Origin: Halomicrococcus gelatinilyticus
Lineage (GTDB): Archaea; Halobacteriota; Halobacteria; Halobacteriales; Haladaptataceae
NCBI GenBank assembly: GCA_024227995.1
Contig: CP100465.1
Location: 248,001-312,000, forward strand
Direction of reading: 5' to 3'
Length of the DNA stretch: 64,000 nt
The notes under the pieces are model-generated. The model saw only the letters and a list, made by a program, of their open reading frames with translations, was not told the DNA's origin and searched no databases. The number at the start of each line of letters is the position of its first letter. The stretch's first letter is position 1. Shown piece after piece: positions 1 through 6,608 of the stretch. Both the position numbers and the translations under genes were made by a program.

Positions 1-194
1 AACGCCACGGCGAACTGGAGGTCCACGGCGAGGGCGGCCTCTACGTGAAGGAACTCGTCAGCGGCGACGAGGGGCGCACCGAGCCGAGCGTCGCGGGCGT
101 GCTCGGCGTCGGCGCCGAGGTGACCGCGCTCGACGTGACCGCCGTCGAGGGCGAGGACGAACCGTTCGACGACCCCGAGTACCTGCGCGAGTGA
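1..194 (+). CDS. pus10: tRNA pseudouridine synthase Pus10, C-terminal end (partial)
   Basis: The window opens inside a gene read in the frame whose stop TGA lies at 192-194. The visible tail contains GEGGLYVKELVSGDEGRTEP, a signature I associate with the extreme C-terminus of archaeal Pus10, the enzyme that makes pseudouridine 54/55 in tRNA. The conserved Lys-Glu-Leu-Val-Ser and Arg-Thr-Glu-Pro segment belongs to the end of the pseudouridine synthase fold. Only about 63 residues are present, so catalytic residues cannot be checked. The call rests on this C-terminal motif alone. Confidence 0.8.
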   Translation, partial: RHGELEVHGEGGLYVKELVSGDEGRTEPSVAGVLGVGAEVTALDVTAVEGEDEPFDDPEYLRE

Positions 195-206
195 GCGTCC
201 GGGAGT

Positions 207-668
207 TCACTCGGTCCGGTCCGCGCTGGTGGTGTACCCCGGTGGCGGCGGCAGTTCCACCACCTCCGTCTCCTCGCGCTCGTGCGGTATCCGCGCTTCC
301 ATCTCTATCTTGACAGCGTGGTCGCCGCCGACCACGTCGCTCACGCCGACCATCACCGTCCCGGGCAGCTCCGGCGGTTCGAAGTGGTCGCGACACGCCT
401 CGCCGATCTCGAACTCCGCCTCGGGTAGCAGGTCCTCGCGGACGAAGTGCCGAATCATGGTCACGTCCGCCAGCCGCCCGTCGCAGTATTCACGCAGGAA
501 CCTGTCGGCGAACGAGAGCGCGCGGTCCGCCTGCGCCTTCGGCGTGTCGCCGGGCGCGACGACGCCGTCCAACTGCACGTGGTCGTGATTCGCGTGCCGT
601 GTCAGGACGCCGGTCGCCGCCACGGCGTCGTCGCCGCGGTTCTCGCGTCTGAACACCGTCTTCTCCAT
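207..668 (-). CDS. RidA/YjgF-like protein
   Basis: A 153-residue protein starting at the ATG complementary to 666-668 (MEKTVFRRENRGDD). A longer frame runs upstream but crosses the probable TATA box at 691-701, so the internal start is preferred. The order of elements fits the RidA (YjgF/YER057c) fold: an N-terminal strand region, a helix with Ala-Asp-Arg-Ala-Leu, a strand VTMIRHFVRED, a PELPGTVMVGVSDVV segment, and a final strand VKIEMEARIP. RidA proteins hydrolyse reactive enamine/imine intermediates, usually as trimers. The arginine of the usual active site is not clearly placed, so the deaminase reaction is inferred from fold only. Confidence 0.65.
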   Translation of the reverse strand: MEKTVFRRENRGDDAVAATGVLTRHANHDHVQLDGVVAPGDTPKAQADRALSFADRFLREYCDGRLADVTMIRHFVREDLLPEAEFEIGEACRDHFEPPELPGTVMVGVSDVVGGDHAVKIEMEARIPHEREETEVVELPPPPGYTTSADRTE

Positions 669-984
669 GCGATGGCGTAGCGGCCGGTGTAGTATAAAAG
701 CTGACAGCAATGTTACCACTCGATTCGACCCAGGTGACAACCAAGAACAGGTCCTCGATGTCTTCAAACGCGGCCGCGCGGGCGACGGTCCCTGGGGCTA
801 CGCAAATCTCCACCGTATCCGCCTTGAAACCGGCCTCCGGAAGCAACGCGTCAACGAAGCCCTCGGCAGTCTCGTCGACGCCGACTGGATCGAACACGTC
901 CACGTCGACGGCGAGAAGGTCCGCGGGCTGTACCGATTTGTAGACGACCCTCGAAATGAAGACAATCTGGAGGAGAGCGCTTGA
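667..984 (+). CDS. Small winged-helix DNA-binding protein
   Basis: A 105-residue frame whose body (DNQEQVLDVFKRG, a helix-turn-helix around RLETGLRKQRVNEALGSLVD, and a wing ending in VRGLYRFVDDPR) looks like the short winged-helix proteins common in haloarchaeal accessory regions. The only ATG/GTG/TTG available in frame is at 667. That codon overlaps the start codon of the divergent RidA-like gene, and the first 18 or so residues (Arg and Ser rich) do not look like a natural N-terminus. The gene may therefore be cut at its 5' end. A DNA-binding regulator is the inferred role; the target is unknown. Confidence 0.55.
   Translation: MRWRSGRCSIKADSNVTTRFDPGDNQEQVLDVFKRGRAGDGPWGYANLHRIRLETGLRKQRVNEALGSLVDADWIEHVHVDGEKVRGLYRFVDDPRNEDNLEESA
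691..701 (-). promoter_or_regulatory. TATA-like box for the RidA-like gene
   Basis: On the minus strand the sequence reads CTTTTATACT, lying 23-33 bases upstream of the RidA-like ATG at 668. This is the usual spacing for a leaderless haloarchaeal transcript. It also lies inside the first codons of the divergent winged-helix frame. Confidence 0.5.
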
Positions 985-986
985 TT

Positions 987-1229
987 GTGGCATATTCCTA
1001 TGTACTCTGCGCGAACTGCACAGCCGGCATTCTCGCTTCCAACCCTGAGTCTGTGGACGTGAATGTCTCCTATGATGTGTAGCGGCTAGAGCGTATAGAG
1101 TCGGAGGAGATAGCCAAGGGTATCACCAACTACATCGACGTGAGAGTCTCGAGTCTCAGCTTATACGTGGTAGTGACGCGGAACGCTGTTTGGGCTGAAT
1201 CAATAGCGTCTATTTACTCTCGCGGTTAA
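987..1229 (+). pseudogene. Reading frame interrupted by TAG, unknown product
   Basis: One frame starts with GTG at 987 and stays open to TAA at 1227-1229 except for a single TAG at 1080-1082. The translated text looks protein-like on both sides: VAYSYVLCANC before the stop and RLERIESEEIAKGITNYIDV after it. The first part has a Cys-x-x-Cys pair. No family was recognised. It could be a small gene broken by one nonsense mutation, or two unrelated short open stretches; the A+T-rich context favours a decayed gene. Confidence 0.3.
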
Positions 1230-1310
1230 GGAACGTTCTTCTCCCTGAAGTTATGATCGAGGTTGTCGATGAGTTCGAAGATCACGGCGAACGACCACAT
1301 CATAGCCAGA

Positions 1311-1318
1311 TTTATATT
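1311..1318 (+). promoter_or_regulatory. TATA-like box for the small lipoprotein gene
   Basis: TTTATATT lies 24-31 bases before the ATG at 1342, the spacing expected for a leaderless archaeal transcript. Confidence 0.5.
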
Positions 1319-1341
1319 CGGGGGAGAATTCATTTATAATA

Positions 1342-1755
1342 ATGGCTCTAAATCGGCGTACATTTAATAAATCTTTGATGGCTCTTGGGATAAGTGGGGC
1401 GCTTAGTGGCTGCTTCGGGAGCACCACCCCTGATGGAGTTCGATTAGATAAAATCAGACTAGTGAATTTCGACCCAATCGAAAAAGCCAAAATAAAATTG
1501 GCGGTTACACAGGACGGCAACAGTATACTTGAAAACGTATACGATGTTAAGAAGAAAGTTGATCGAGTAGCTCAACCGACAATTATTAACGACTTACCGC
1601 AAGACCTTGGGAAGTACAGAATCGAGGTCATGAATATCGAGACAAACGCTTCAACATCATTGAAAATCACCAGAAGTTCATATTATAAATGCTCTTATGT
1701 AGATATATTCATAGTAGAAGATAATATAAGTATTTATGTTAAAAGGTGTGAATAA
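1342..1755 (+). CDS. Small exported lipoprotein, unknown function
   Basis: A 137-residue protein with a twin-arginine-like start (NRRTFNK), a short hydrophobic stretch and a lipobox LSGC with Cys at about residue 24, so it is probably exported by the Tat route and lipid-anchored outside the cell. The mature part (LDKIRLVNFDPIEKAKIKL, then a central region ending in LPQDLGKYRIEVMN) reads as a small beta-sandwich. It is poor in acidic residues and rich in Lys, Ile and Asn compared with its neighbours, which fits the A+T-rich patch and recent transfer. Similar small lipoproteins occur in haloarchaea, but no function is known to me. Confidence 0.75.
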   Translation: MALNRRTFNKSLMALGISGALSGCFGSTTPDGVRLDKIRLVNFDPIEKAKIKLAVTQDGNSILENVYDVKKKVDRVAQPTIINDLPQDLGKYRIEVMNIETNASTSLKITRSSYYKCSYVDIFIVEDNISIYVKRCE

Positions 1756-2035
1756 GGCTACAGCTTTTTATTTTCACTGAGGGATTTTTAGCTACGTAAA
1801 CTGGTTCCTGGGGATTTATATCTTTATCGGACGCCATTGCCGCTCTAGATTTGGCAGCTGGTTCTTTCTCAATACCATGTCTCTTCTTTTCTGAAGTCGA
1901 CATTGAATCAGGGTTTTCAGAAACATAGTTTGAAAGGCCAAATGTTTGCTGGTAATTGTTGAAGTCGCTCAGGGCATTGTTTTGTGAATTTCTGACTGTA
2001 GAGTCAAAGTATTCCTCCCCATATCGGTCGGGAAT
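1739..2035 (-). pseudogene. Headless A+T-rich reading frame, unknown product
   Basis: On the minus strand 98 codons are open between a TAA just upstream of 2035 and the TAA at 1739-1741. The text is convincingly protein-like (DRYGEEYFDSTVRN, FNNYQQTFGLSNYV, SEKKRHGIEKEPAAKSRAAM). The only ATG in frame is at 1903, which would give just 54 residues and discard the better-looking part. The N-terminal portion is therefore probably missing. Its last codons overlap the end of the lipoprotein gene on the other strand. No family was recognised. Confidence 0.4.
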
Positions 2036-2251
2036 TTATATGTGAACTCTACATAGTGTCCTAATCTATCCGTCCGTTGACCTCGATAACGTCACTCATC
2101 ACCCCAATAGTTACCCACTACATCATCATTTGTCCCAGAGGGGTGGTCCGCTTTTTCGACCGTATCGATCTCGGGCGGTCGCGAGGGCGAACCATCGGAG
2201 AAGGGTCCGAGAGCCGGGAGGTTGAAGACGTCCGCGTCCCAACCCTCGCGC

Positions 2252-2839
2252 ATGAAGATACGCCAGAACGTCCGCCACTGGGCCTCGAAGAAGGCGCTGG
2301 AACTCCCCGTGGTCAGCGACGTGGTGAGCGACAAACTCGTCGACCTGCACACGGGAATCTTCATCGGACGTGCCGACGAGGCACACCGCGAGGAGCGCCG
2401 CGACCACCTCGACGCGTTCTTCGACGCGACGATGGACACCTACCTCGTCGCGCTCCAGGAGGGCGCGCCGGAGGCGGAGGCGCGCGAGATCACCCACGTC
2501 CAGGCCAACTTCGACTTCTACAACCACGGCTGGACGGAGATGATGGAGTTCCCCAGCGACGAACTCGAAGAGCACTACGAGCGCTACGAGACGTTCTTCG
2601 AGCGCCACGGCATCACCATCGCCGACCCGCTCGGGGAGTTCGAACCCGCGGACCTGCCGGAAGCACCGTCGACGCCGGAGAAACTGGACGACCCAGAGCA
2701 CCCCCACGCTGTCGGCGGGTTCGCGGACGACGTGTACGTGGAGGGCGGTGACGGCGAGATCCGCGTCGGCGGCGGCGAGGAACCGGACGACGTGAGCGTC
2801 GACCACGCGCCGGGCGTCGACGACGACGTCGAAGCGTAG
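2252..2839 (+). CDS. Conserved haloarchaeal protein (DUF6149-like)
   Basis: A 195-residue soluble protein starting at the ATG at 2252 (MKIRQNVRHWASKKALELP). The frame opens 10 codons earlier, but family members that I recall begin with this MKIRQNVRH motif. Further conserved-looking blocks are DKLVDLHTGIFIGRADEAHR, EARE-ITHVQANFDFYNHGW and DDPEHPHAVGGFADDVYVE, ending in an acidic tail. I recall this pattern as a haloarchaeal family of unknown function (DUF6149); the number is from memory. It marks the return to typical chromosomal DNA after the A+T-rich patch. Confidence 0.7.
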   Translation: MKIRQNVRHWASKKALELPVVSDVVSDKLVDLHTGIFIGRADEAHREERRDHLDAFFDATMDTYLVALQEGAPEAEAREITHVQANFDFYNHGWTEMMEFPSDELEEHYERYETFFERHGITIADPLGEFEPADLPEAPSTPEKLDDPEHPHAVGGFADDVYVEGGDGEIRVGGGEEPDDVSVDHAPGVDDDVEA

Positions 2840-2913
2840 CCGACCGTTCGGTCGGACTGCTTCTCCGCCTGCTTCGTGGGCGTATTTATACGGCCCCCGT
2901 TCGAACCACCGAC

Positions 2914-4392
2914 ATGGAGTTCGATACGGTCGAGATCGACATCGGTACTCGCCGCCCGGAGGTCCTCCTCAACGCCGTCGACGCCGAGGACCTCGGCGTC
3001 AACCCGCTCGACAGGGTCCAGATACGATGGAACGGTGGGACGACCATCGGCATCGTGGAGGTGACCGAGGGGCTCGTCCCGGAGGGAACGATGGGCGTAA
3101 CTGAACGGCTCGCGCACATCGACGGACGCGTCGACGTCACGCTCGCACCGCAACCCGACTCGGTCCGATACGTGCGCAAGAAACTCGACGACGTGGAACT
3201 GGAGGCGGACGAACTGGAGACCATCGTCTCCGACATCAACGAGAACCGCCTGAGCGACGTGGAACTCGGGGCGTACGTCTCCGCGACCTACGCGAACGGC
3301 ATGTCGCTGTCCGAGACGATGCACCTCACCGACGCGATGACGGTCGCGGGCGAGACCATCGACTGGGGCGACGAACTGGTCGCCGACAAGCACTCCATCG
3401 GCGGCGTCGCCGGCAACCGGGTGACGCCCATCGTCGTCCCCATCGTCGCCGCCGCCGGCGTCAAGATTCCCAAGACCTCCTCGCGGGCGGTGACGTCGCC
3501 CGCCGGCACCGCCGACACGATGGAGGTGTTCTGCGACGTCTCGTTCTCGCTGGCGGACATCAGGGACATCGTCGCGGAGACGAACGGCTGCATGGTCTGG
3601 GGCGGGTCGGTGAATCTCTCGCCGGTCGACGACAAGATAATCCGCGCGCTGACACCGCTGTCCATCGACCCGCCGGGACAGGTCATCGCCTCCGTGCTGT
3701 CGAAAAAGCGCAGTGCCGGGTCGACGCACGTCCTCATCGACGTCCCCTACGGCGAGGGAGCGAAGGTCCACGGCCTCGACGACGCCCGCGAACTCGCCGA
3801 GGACTTCCGGCGCGTCGGCGAGGACGCCGGCATGCGCGTCGAGTGTACCATCACGCAGGGGACCCAGCCCATCGGCCGTGGCATCGGCCCGGTCCTCGAA
3901 GCCCGGGACGTCCTCGCCGTACTGCAGGGCGACGGCCCGGAGGACCTCCGCCTCAAGAGCATCCGCCTCGCGGACATCCTGCTCGACGCCTGCGACGCCG
4001 GCGAGGACGCCGAGGACGTCCTCGATTCGGGGCGCGCACTGTCGAGGTTCCGTGACATCGTCGCGGCGCAGAACGGCGACCCCGACGTGACGACCGACGA
4101 CCTGCAACCTGGGAGCGAGCGGGCGGTCGTCCGCGCCGACCGTGGCGGCGTCGTCACGCACGTCGACAACCGCCTCGTCAGCGACATCGCGCGCCGCGCC
4201 GGTGCGCCGAAGGACGCGGGCGCGGGGCTGTATCTCCACCGCCGCGTCGGACAGGAGGTCGAGGCCGACGACGAACTGTTCACGCTCTACGCCGAGAACG
4301 AGAGCAAACTCGACGACGCGTGCTCGCTGGAACAGCGGACCGAGACCGTCCGCGTTCGGGGCCGCGACGAGGCACTCGTCGAGCGGATATAG
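2914..4392 (+). CDS. deoA: AMP phosphorylase
   Basis: A 492-residue enzyme of the archaeal thymidine-phosphorylase-like family that cleaves AMP (and other nucleoside 5'-monophosphates) with phosphate to give adenine and ribose 1,5-bisphosphate. Seen in order: an archaeal N-terminal extension (about residues 1-85), the helical domain, the phosphate-binding motif KHSIGGVAGNR, the glycine-rich GVKIPKTSSRAVTSPAGTAD region, and a C-terminal barrel-sandwich domain ending in VRVRGRDEALVERI. Length matches the family. The adjacent convergent gene is type III RuBisCO, which uses the next product of this pathway. The intervening ribose 1,5-bisphosphate isomerase is not in the window. Confidence 0.93.
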   Translation: MEFDTVEIDIGTRRPEVLLNAVDAEDLGVNPLDRVQIRWNGGTTIGIVEVTEGLVPEGTMGVTERLAHIDGRVDVTLAPQPDSVRYVRKKLDDVELEADELETIVSDINENRLSDVELGAYVSATYANGMSLSETMHLTDAMTVAGETIDWGDELVADKHSIGGVAGNRVTPIVVPIVAAAGVKIPKTSSRAVTSPAGTADTMEVFCDVSFSLADIRDIVAETNGCMVWGGSVNLSPVDDKIIRALTPLSIDPPGQVIASVLSKKRSAGSTHVLIDVPYGEGAKVHGLDDARELAEDFRRVGEDAGMRVECTITQGTQPIGRGIGPVLEARDVLAVLQGDGPEDLRLKSIRLADILLDACDAGEDAEDVLDSGRALSRFRDIVAAQNGDPDVTTDDLQPGSERAVVRADRGGVVTHVDNRLVSDIARRAGAPKDAGAGLYLHRRVGQEVEADDELFTLYAENESKLDDACSLEQRTETVRVRGRDEALVERI

Positions 4393-5640
4393 CTACCGGG
4401 GCGTCTCGGTGCCCCACTTCTCCAGCGCCGTCGCGAGTTCGGAGTGGTCCTCGGCGTACTCCTCGACCGGGACGCCGTCCATCGTCGCGTCGATTGCCTG
4501 CCGGAGCGCCTTCGCACCGGCGTGGGTGCCGTCCGGGTGGCCGTGGACGCCGCCGCCGGCCTGGATGCCGACGTTCGTCCCGACGCGGTCCATCAGTTCC
4601 GGGACGAGGCCCGGGTGGAGACCGCCGGACGCCATCGGCAGCACGTCGTTCATGCCGTAGCGGTCGGCGTAGAGCCACTCGTTGATGCCCTCCGTGTCCT
4701 CGTTCTCGAGCTTGCCGAGGTCGGCGGTGCCGGTGTGGATGTGGTCGACGCCCACGAGACGGGCGATCTGTGCGAGGACGCGCATCGAGACGCCGTGGTT
4801 CTCGACGCGGTCGAAGGCGGCGTGCATCGCGCGGTGGGCGTGGATGGCGAGCCCGAGCTCCTCGCAGCGCTCTCGTACCGACTGTACGGCGGCCCACCCG
4901 GTCGTGACGACGTCGACCATCACGTACTCGCAGCCCTGCTCGGCGACGGCGTCGGCGCGGTCGAGCATCGTGTTCGCGTCCGCCGTGATGTTGACGAGGT
5001 AGCTCTTGGGCTCGCCCGTCTCCTCCTCGGCACGGTCGCGCTGCGCGAGGCTCTCGGTGAGGCGGTCGTGGAAGGGGTTGAACGCCTGGTCGGTGAGGTT
5101 CTCGTCGTCCTTGAGCAGGTCGATGCCGCCGGTCCAGGCCTCGTACCCGATCTCGGCGTGCTGGTCGGTCGAGAGGCCGACCTTCGGCTTCGGCACCGTC
5201 GCGGTGATGGGGCGGTCGCCCGCGTCGAAGATGTCGTTGCGGACGCTGGTGCCGAACTGGGGGCCGGGGAACGTCGTCGCGAGCGGTTCGGGCCACTCGC
5301 AGTCGAGCAGGCGGATGCGCTCGACGGCCTTCATGCCCATGATGTTGCCGGCGATGCAGGACAGCACCTGCGCCATGTTGCCGTCCTCGAACAGTTCGTC
5401 GGGGTAGGCGACCTGCACGCGAGAGCCGTCGATGTCGAACGCGGTCGCGCTGAGGTCGGTGATGCCCCCGCTGACCTGCAGTTCGGCCCACGTCCCGTTG
5501 GAGGACTCGCTGGCGACGCGGCTGGCGGCAGACTCCATGTCCATGTCGGCGGCCGGTTCCACGTGGAAGCTGCAGACCAGGTCCGACGCGGCCGGTTCGT
5601 AGTCGAGGTCGAGGAAGTCTTCGTACCTGATGCCGGTCAT
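4393..5640 (-). CDS. rbcL: Type III ribulose-bisphosphate carboxylase (RuBisCO)
   Basis: A 415-residue archaeal form III large subunit. It carboxylates ribulose 1,5-bisphosphate derived from AMP breakdown into two 3-phosphoglycerates. The N-terminal domain is followed by the barrel, with catalytic KPK at residues 151-153, the carbamylated lysine and metal ligands in GGIDLLKDDEN (Lys177), an HAHRAMHAAF segment, loop 6 around GKLEN, and the phosphate-binding ASGGLHPG and QAGGG motifs. All key residues are present, so it should be active. The stop codon abuts that of AMP phosphorylase with no gap. A TATA-like box lies 25-32 bases upstream. Confidence 0.95.
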   Translation of the reverse strand: MTGIRYEDFLDLDYEPAASDLVCSFHVEPAADMDMESAASRVASESSNGTWAELQVSGGITDLSATAFDIDGSRVQVAYPDELFEDGNMAQVLSCIAGNIMGMKAVERIRLLDCEWPEPLATTFPGPQFGTSVRNDIFDAGDRPITATVPKPKVGLSTDQHAEIGYEAWTGGIDLLKDDENLTDQAFNPFHDRLTESLAQRDRAEEETGEPKSYLVNITADANTMLDRADAVAEQGCEYVMVDVVTTGWAAVQSVRERCEELGLAIHAHRAMHAAFDRVENHGVSMRVLAQIARLVGVDHIHTGTADLGKLENEDTEGINEWLYADRYGMNDVLPMASGGLHPGLVPELMDRVGTNVGIQAGGGVHGHPDGTHAGAKALRQAIDATMDGVPVEEYAEDHSELATALEKWGTETPR

Positions 5641-5664
5641 AACCTATCGGTTGGACGGCTTGGG

Positions 5665-5672
5665 TTAAAAAT
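5665..5672 (-). promoter_or_regulatory. TATA-like box for rbcL
   Basis: Minus strand ATTTTTAA, 25-32 bases before the rbcL start codon at 5640, consistent with a leaderless transcript. Confidence 0.5.
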
Positions 5673-5753
5673 CCGACCGCTGCATCGGGTCGAACCAGGG
5701 ACCGTCCACCTCGGCGAGAACACTGAAGCCGTCACGGGTCGTGAGCCAGCGCC

Positions 5754-6608
5754 ATGCCTGCACCGCCAGACAGGGTTCTGGTGACGGGGGCAACGGGGCG
5801 GCAGGGCGGCGCGGTCGCTCGCAACTTGCTCGGTGACGGCGTCGACGTTCGCGCGCTCACGCGGAGGCCGGCGAGCGACGCGGCCGCGGAACTCGTCGAA
5901 CGCGGCGCGAGCGTCGTCGAGGGGGACCTGACCGACCGCAGTTCGCTCGAAGCGGCCGTCGAGGACGTCGACGGCGTCTACTGCGTGACGACGTGGGGCG
6001 AGGGCGTCGACGAGGAGATCGACCAGGGTACGACGCTCGCGACGGTCGCCGCCGGGGCGGACGTCGACCACCTCGTGTTCAGTTCGGCCTGGGGCGCGGA
6101 CCGCGACACGGACGTTCCCTTCTTCAGCTCCAAGCGTGCCATCGAACACCGCCTCGCGTCGCTCGACCTCCCGGTGACCATCGTTCGGCCGGCCTCCTTC
6201 ATGCAGAACTTCGAGGGGATGCGCGGGGAGATCCGCGACGGTCGGCTGGCGCTGGCGCTCGCCCCGCGCGTGCCGCTGTACCTCGTGGACGTCGACGACG
6301 TCGGTGCGTTCGTCGCCGACGCGTTCCAGCGGCCCGGACGGTACGCGGGGAACGCGTACGACCTCGCCGGCGACGAACTGACGCTGTCGGCGATGGCCGT
6401 CCGCTTCTCGGCGATCACCGGCGTCGACGTGACCGCGGACCACCTCCCTGTCGAGCACGTGGCGAAACGGATGGGCGACGAGTACGCGGCGCTGTACCGC
6501 TGGCTCAACCGCGGTGCGGGCCCTATCGACCTCTCGCATCTGCGCACGGCACACGACGTGGAGTTCGCGCTGTTCCAGGACTTCCTCCTGGAGAACGACT
6601 GGCGCTAG
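5754..6608 (+). CDS. NmrA-like NAD(P)-binding protein
   Basis: A 284-residue Rossmann protein of the NmrA/HSCARG branch of atypical short-chain dehydrogenases. The N-terminus carries the nucleotide-binding motif VLVTGATGRQGGAVARNLL. This is followed by DGVYCVTTWGEG, HLVFSSAWGADRD, and LPVTIVRPASFMQNF, all typical of the family. The classical SDR Tyr-x-x-x-Lys pair is not evident, so a redox-sensing or regulatory role is as likely as catalysis. It starts at ATG 5754 and its end overlaps the end of the convergent PEP synthase gene by four bases. Confidence 0.8.
   Translation: MPAPPDRVLVTGATGRQGGAVARNLLGDGVDVRALTRRPASDAAAELVERGASVVEGDLTDRSSLEAAVEDVDGVYCVTTWGEGVDEEIDQGTTLATVAAGADVDHLVFSSAWGADRDTDVPFFSSKRAIEHRLASLDLPVTIVRPASFMQNFEGMRGEIRDGRLALALAPRVPLYLVDVDDVGAFVADAFQRPGRYAGNAYDLAGDELTLSAMAVRFSAITGVDVTADHLPVEHVAKRMGDEYAALYRWLNRGAGPIDLSHLRTAHDVEFALFQDFLLENDWR

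Larger units (their letters stand above)
985..2251. other. A+T-rich accessory patch with few intact genes
   Basis: Base composition changes abruptly from G+C-rich to A+T-rich after the winged-helix gene and returns to G+C-rich around 2110-2200. Inside are one complete lipoprotein gene (1342-1755), a frame interrupted by TAG (987-1229), a 46-codon open stretch (1199-1339, ending TAA) and a headless minus-strand frame (1739-2035). No transposase, integrase or terminal inverted repeats were found. 2036-2251 shows no convincing gene. The patch is best read as a decayed remnant of transferred DNA. Confidence 0.6.

Noticed and set aside
1080..1082. TAG read as pyrrolysine
   Set aside because: Halobacteria are not known to use pyrrolysine and no pyl genes are in the window; a nonsense mutation is simpler.
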